Source: Capnocytophaga sp. ARDL2
GTDB taxonomy: Bacteria > Bacteroidota > Bacteroidia > Flavobacteriales > Flavobacteriaceae
NCBI RefSeq assembly: GCF_041530365.1
Contig: NZ_CP168034.1
Coordinates: forward strand, 372,001-436,000
Length of the DNA stretch: 64,000 nt
Direction: 5' to 3'
The position numbers and the translations under genes are program-made. Within the stretch, counting starts at the first letter, position 1, and every line of letters begins with the position of its first letter. This document shows positions 62,478 through 64,000 of the stretch, piece by piece. Below the pieces are notes generated by a model. It was not told the DNA's origin, searched no databases, and saw only the letters and a list, made by a program, of their open reading frames with translations.

Positions 62478-62852
62478 ATGACTTGCAGTACAAAACATAT
62501 CAGATGGGTAAAACACATTTTTTTGATGTGTTTTGTGTTGTTTGCATTGAGTCCGTGTGTGGTAAAAAGTGCTTTGTTTGGTGTGGTCAATGTAGAATAT
62601 ATAAAACCTACCAACAAAGCCAAAACCTCTACACAAACGAGTATTTGTCAATATTCTTCTGCTGAAAATATAGAAAGTTCAACAGAAAAAGCAACTAACT
62701 TCTTTTTATCGGTAAAACCTACTGATAGTACTAATAATCATCTTTTTGTAGTTAGAAAAATTGATATTTTCGACAATTTTTTTGCCTGTTTTTTAGGTAA
62801 TAGTCCTTCTAAGTACATTTTATTTAAACGATTGAAATTGGATATTGTATAA
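62478..62852 (+). CDS. Hypothetical secreted or membrane protein (124 aa)
   Basis: The protein starts MTCSTKHIRWVKHIFLMCFV, with a hydrophobic stretch at about 12-35 that could be a signal peptide (cut near VVKSA). The rest is Ser/Thr/Asn-rich with no recognised domain. An alternative start is Met17 at 62526. The DoxD-like gene lies 86 bp downstream, so co-transcription is possible. Confidence 0.55.
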   Translation: MTCSTKHIRWVKHIFLMCFVLFALSPCVVKSALFGVVNVEYIKPTNKAKTSTQTSICQYSSAENIESSTEKATNFFLSVKPTDSTNNHLFVVRKIDIFDNFFACFLGNSPSKYILFKRLKLDIV

Positions 62853-62938
62853 TTTGTTTTGAATAGTTTTTTCAACGTAAAATTATTCAATTTTTTATAT
62901 TCACTTTGGTAGAAAAATTTTCAAAACCAAAGACATAA

Positions 62939-63994
62939 ATGAGAGAGAATACAAATAAACTACAACAAAAAATCAATAAAATTATGAAATATACAATCGA
63001 ACATTCAGCCCACAATGCAGCTGGACTTTTTACTTTATCTCTTCGCTGGGTTATAGGTTGGACTTATTTTTCTGCTTTTTGGCGAAGGTTGATTTTAGAC
63101 AATAAATTAATTCCTGATGAAGCTGGATATATAGGTGAAAAATTTAACCATTTTCTGCCCAATGCTCTGGGAATAAAACCTATTATCGAATACTTGGTTT
63201 CCAATCCTGAAGTATTGCAGATTTCTATGGTGGCTTTTACAATTGTCGAAGCCATTGTAGGCTTGTTGATTATTTTAGGCTTGTTTACTCGACTGATGAG
63301 CATTGGAGTGTTTTCACTGGCAATGGGAATTTTGTTGGGGTCTGGATGGATAGGTACTACCTGCTTGGACGAATGGCAAATAGGTGTTTTGGGCGTTGCA
63401 GGTGGTTTTACGCTGTTTCTTTCAGGTAGTGGAGTTTATTCTTTAGACAATTATTTGATTGCTAAAAACTATGCATTTACCCACAAAAAATGGTTTGCAT
63501 TTTTGGGGTCTGGCAATTTGTCTATTTATCGTCTAAAACCTATTGTTTTAGGAATTTCGGTACTTATTTTTGGATTGACTTTGTTTACCAATCAATATTT
63601 TCACGGAGGTGTATTTGGAAAATTGCACAACAAATCTGTAAAACCAAAAATAGAAATCTCTAATGTTGAATATACAGATACACAGTTGAAATTTCAGATG
63701 TTTAGAGTAGAAGGTGCTGATGTTTACGGTTCGTTTTTAATTTACATAGAAATTTTGAACGAAAAAAATGAAGTTGTAAAAACTATCAATCAAAATGAAT
63801 TGGCACAATATCCTGTGGAAAAAATTCACAATCATTATGTAGCTAAAGTAAAATCGGGAGTTCATAGTTTGATTGTTCCTTTGGGAGCAAAAGCCGATTT
63901 TGTCATTGATTTGGATACCATCAAAATCAATAAAAATTACAAACTAAAACTCATTGATATAAGTGGAATTGAATGGGAGAAGAGTATAGAATAA
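62939..63994 (+). CDS. DoxD/DoxX-family membrane protein (thiosulfate:quinone oxidoreductase-like)
   Basis: The protein of up to 351 residues may start at 62939 or at 62984 (MKYTIEHSAHNAAGLFTLSL), the latter fitting the family better. The N-terminal part has four membrane helices (RWVIGWTYFSAFWRRLI, SMVAFTIVEAIVGLLIILGL, LMSIGVFSLAMGILLGSGWI, LGVAGGFTLFLSGSGVYSLD) of the DoxD type. A further helix near 205-225 precedes a C-terminal beta-rich DoxA-like domain. In archaea the DoxDA pair oxidises thiosulfate and reduces quinone; the substrate here is unproven. Both parts are fused in one chain. Confidence 0.82.
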   Translation: MRENTNKLQQKINKIMKYTIEHSAHNAAGLFTLSLRWVIGWTYFSAFWRRLILDNKLIPDEAGYIGEKFNHFLPNALGIKPIIEYLVSNPEVLQISMVAFTIVEAIVGLLIILGLFTRLMSIGVFSLAMGILLGSGWIGTTCLDEWQIGVLGVAGGFTLFLSGSGVYSLDNYLIAKNYAFTHKKWFAFLGSGNLSIYRLKPIVLGISVLIFGLTLFTNQYFHGGVFGKLHNKSVKPKIEISNVEYTDTQLKFQMFRVEGADVYGSFLIYIEILNEKNEVVKTINQNELAQYPVEKIHNHYVAKVKSGVHSLIVPLGAKADFVIDLDTIKINKNYKLKLIDISGIEWEKSIE

Positions 63995-64000
63995 AGCGTA

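Noticed and set aside
1..64000. tRNA or rRNA genes
   Set aside because: No cloverleaf-compatible segment with a GTTCGAATC-type T arm or rRNA sequence was noticed on either strand.

Overview
The window is AT-rich DNA from a member of the Bacteroidota, most likely the family Flavobacteriaceae. The evidence is the TAnnTTTG-type promoter boxes, the A-rich leaders without Shine-Dalgarno sequences, the long isoleucyl-tRNA synthetase, and a DNA polymerase III alpha subunit fused to its proofreading exonuclease. The genus cannot be fixed from sequence alone. No tRNA, rRNA or CRISPR array was seen.

Region 1 (1-9685) is a bacteriocin production and export locus. Its export machine is complete: a HlyD-type adaptor (4581-5672), a C39-peptidase ABC transporter that trims double-glycine leaders (6186-8333) and a TolC-type outer membrane channel (8342-9685). 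Upstream lies an array of exchangeable cassettes. Each has a promoter and a near-identical leader, a variable core peptide, a different putative immunity module (ABC transporter, CPBP-type membrane protein, or an unknown membrane protein), and then a 134-codon copy of the 5' end of hlyD. The hlyD fragments and leader regions are almost identical while the payloads are unrelated, which suggests growth by homologous recombination at the hlyD 5' end. This is the most interesting system in the window.

Region 2 (9847-23981) is mainly housekeeping: ileS, a DksA/TraR-like regulator, pth, a glycosyltransferase, a zinc peptidase, an acetyltransferase, mdh, a polyprenol-phosphate sugar transferase, pyrC, an LD-carboxypeptidase and yraN. 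ileS, pyrC and later dnaE carry single-base insertions that break essential genes. These are more likely sequence errors than real mutations.

Region 3 (24095-29986, minus strand) is a five-gene surface polysaccharide operon: a repeat protein, Wzz, Wzx, an EpsG-like membrane protein and a Wzy/ligase. An IS5-family element and an 8.4-kb integrated element (30914-39364, bounded by a 15-bp direct repeat) separate it from another glycosyltransferase. The integrated element carries a tyrosine integrase, many small DNA-binding-type proteins, a Rep-like protein with an 18-residue coupled leader ORF, origin-like hairpins, about 1.1 kb of non-coding DNA, and a GC-rich mosaic array of eight repeat units.

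Region 4 (39369-64000) holds hflX, dnaE, a decayed propeller-type sensor kinase preceded by three LytTR-like repeats at exact 21-bp spacing, a SCO protein, an SRPBCC protein, a small flavoprotein, marC, an internally deleted IS982-type element, surE, an operon of one giant MORN-repeat protein with two DUF3857 proteins, a broken fic gene, and a DoxD-like protein at the right end.
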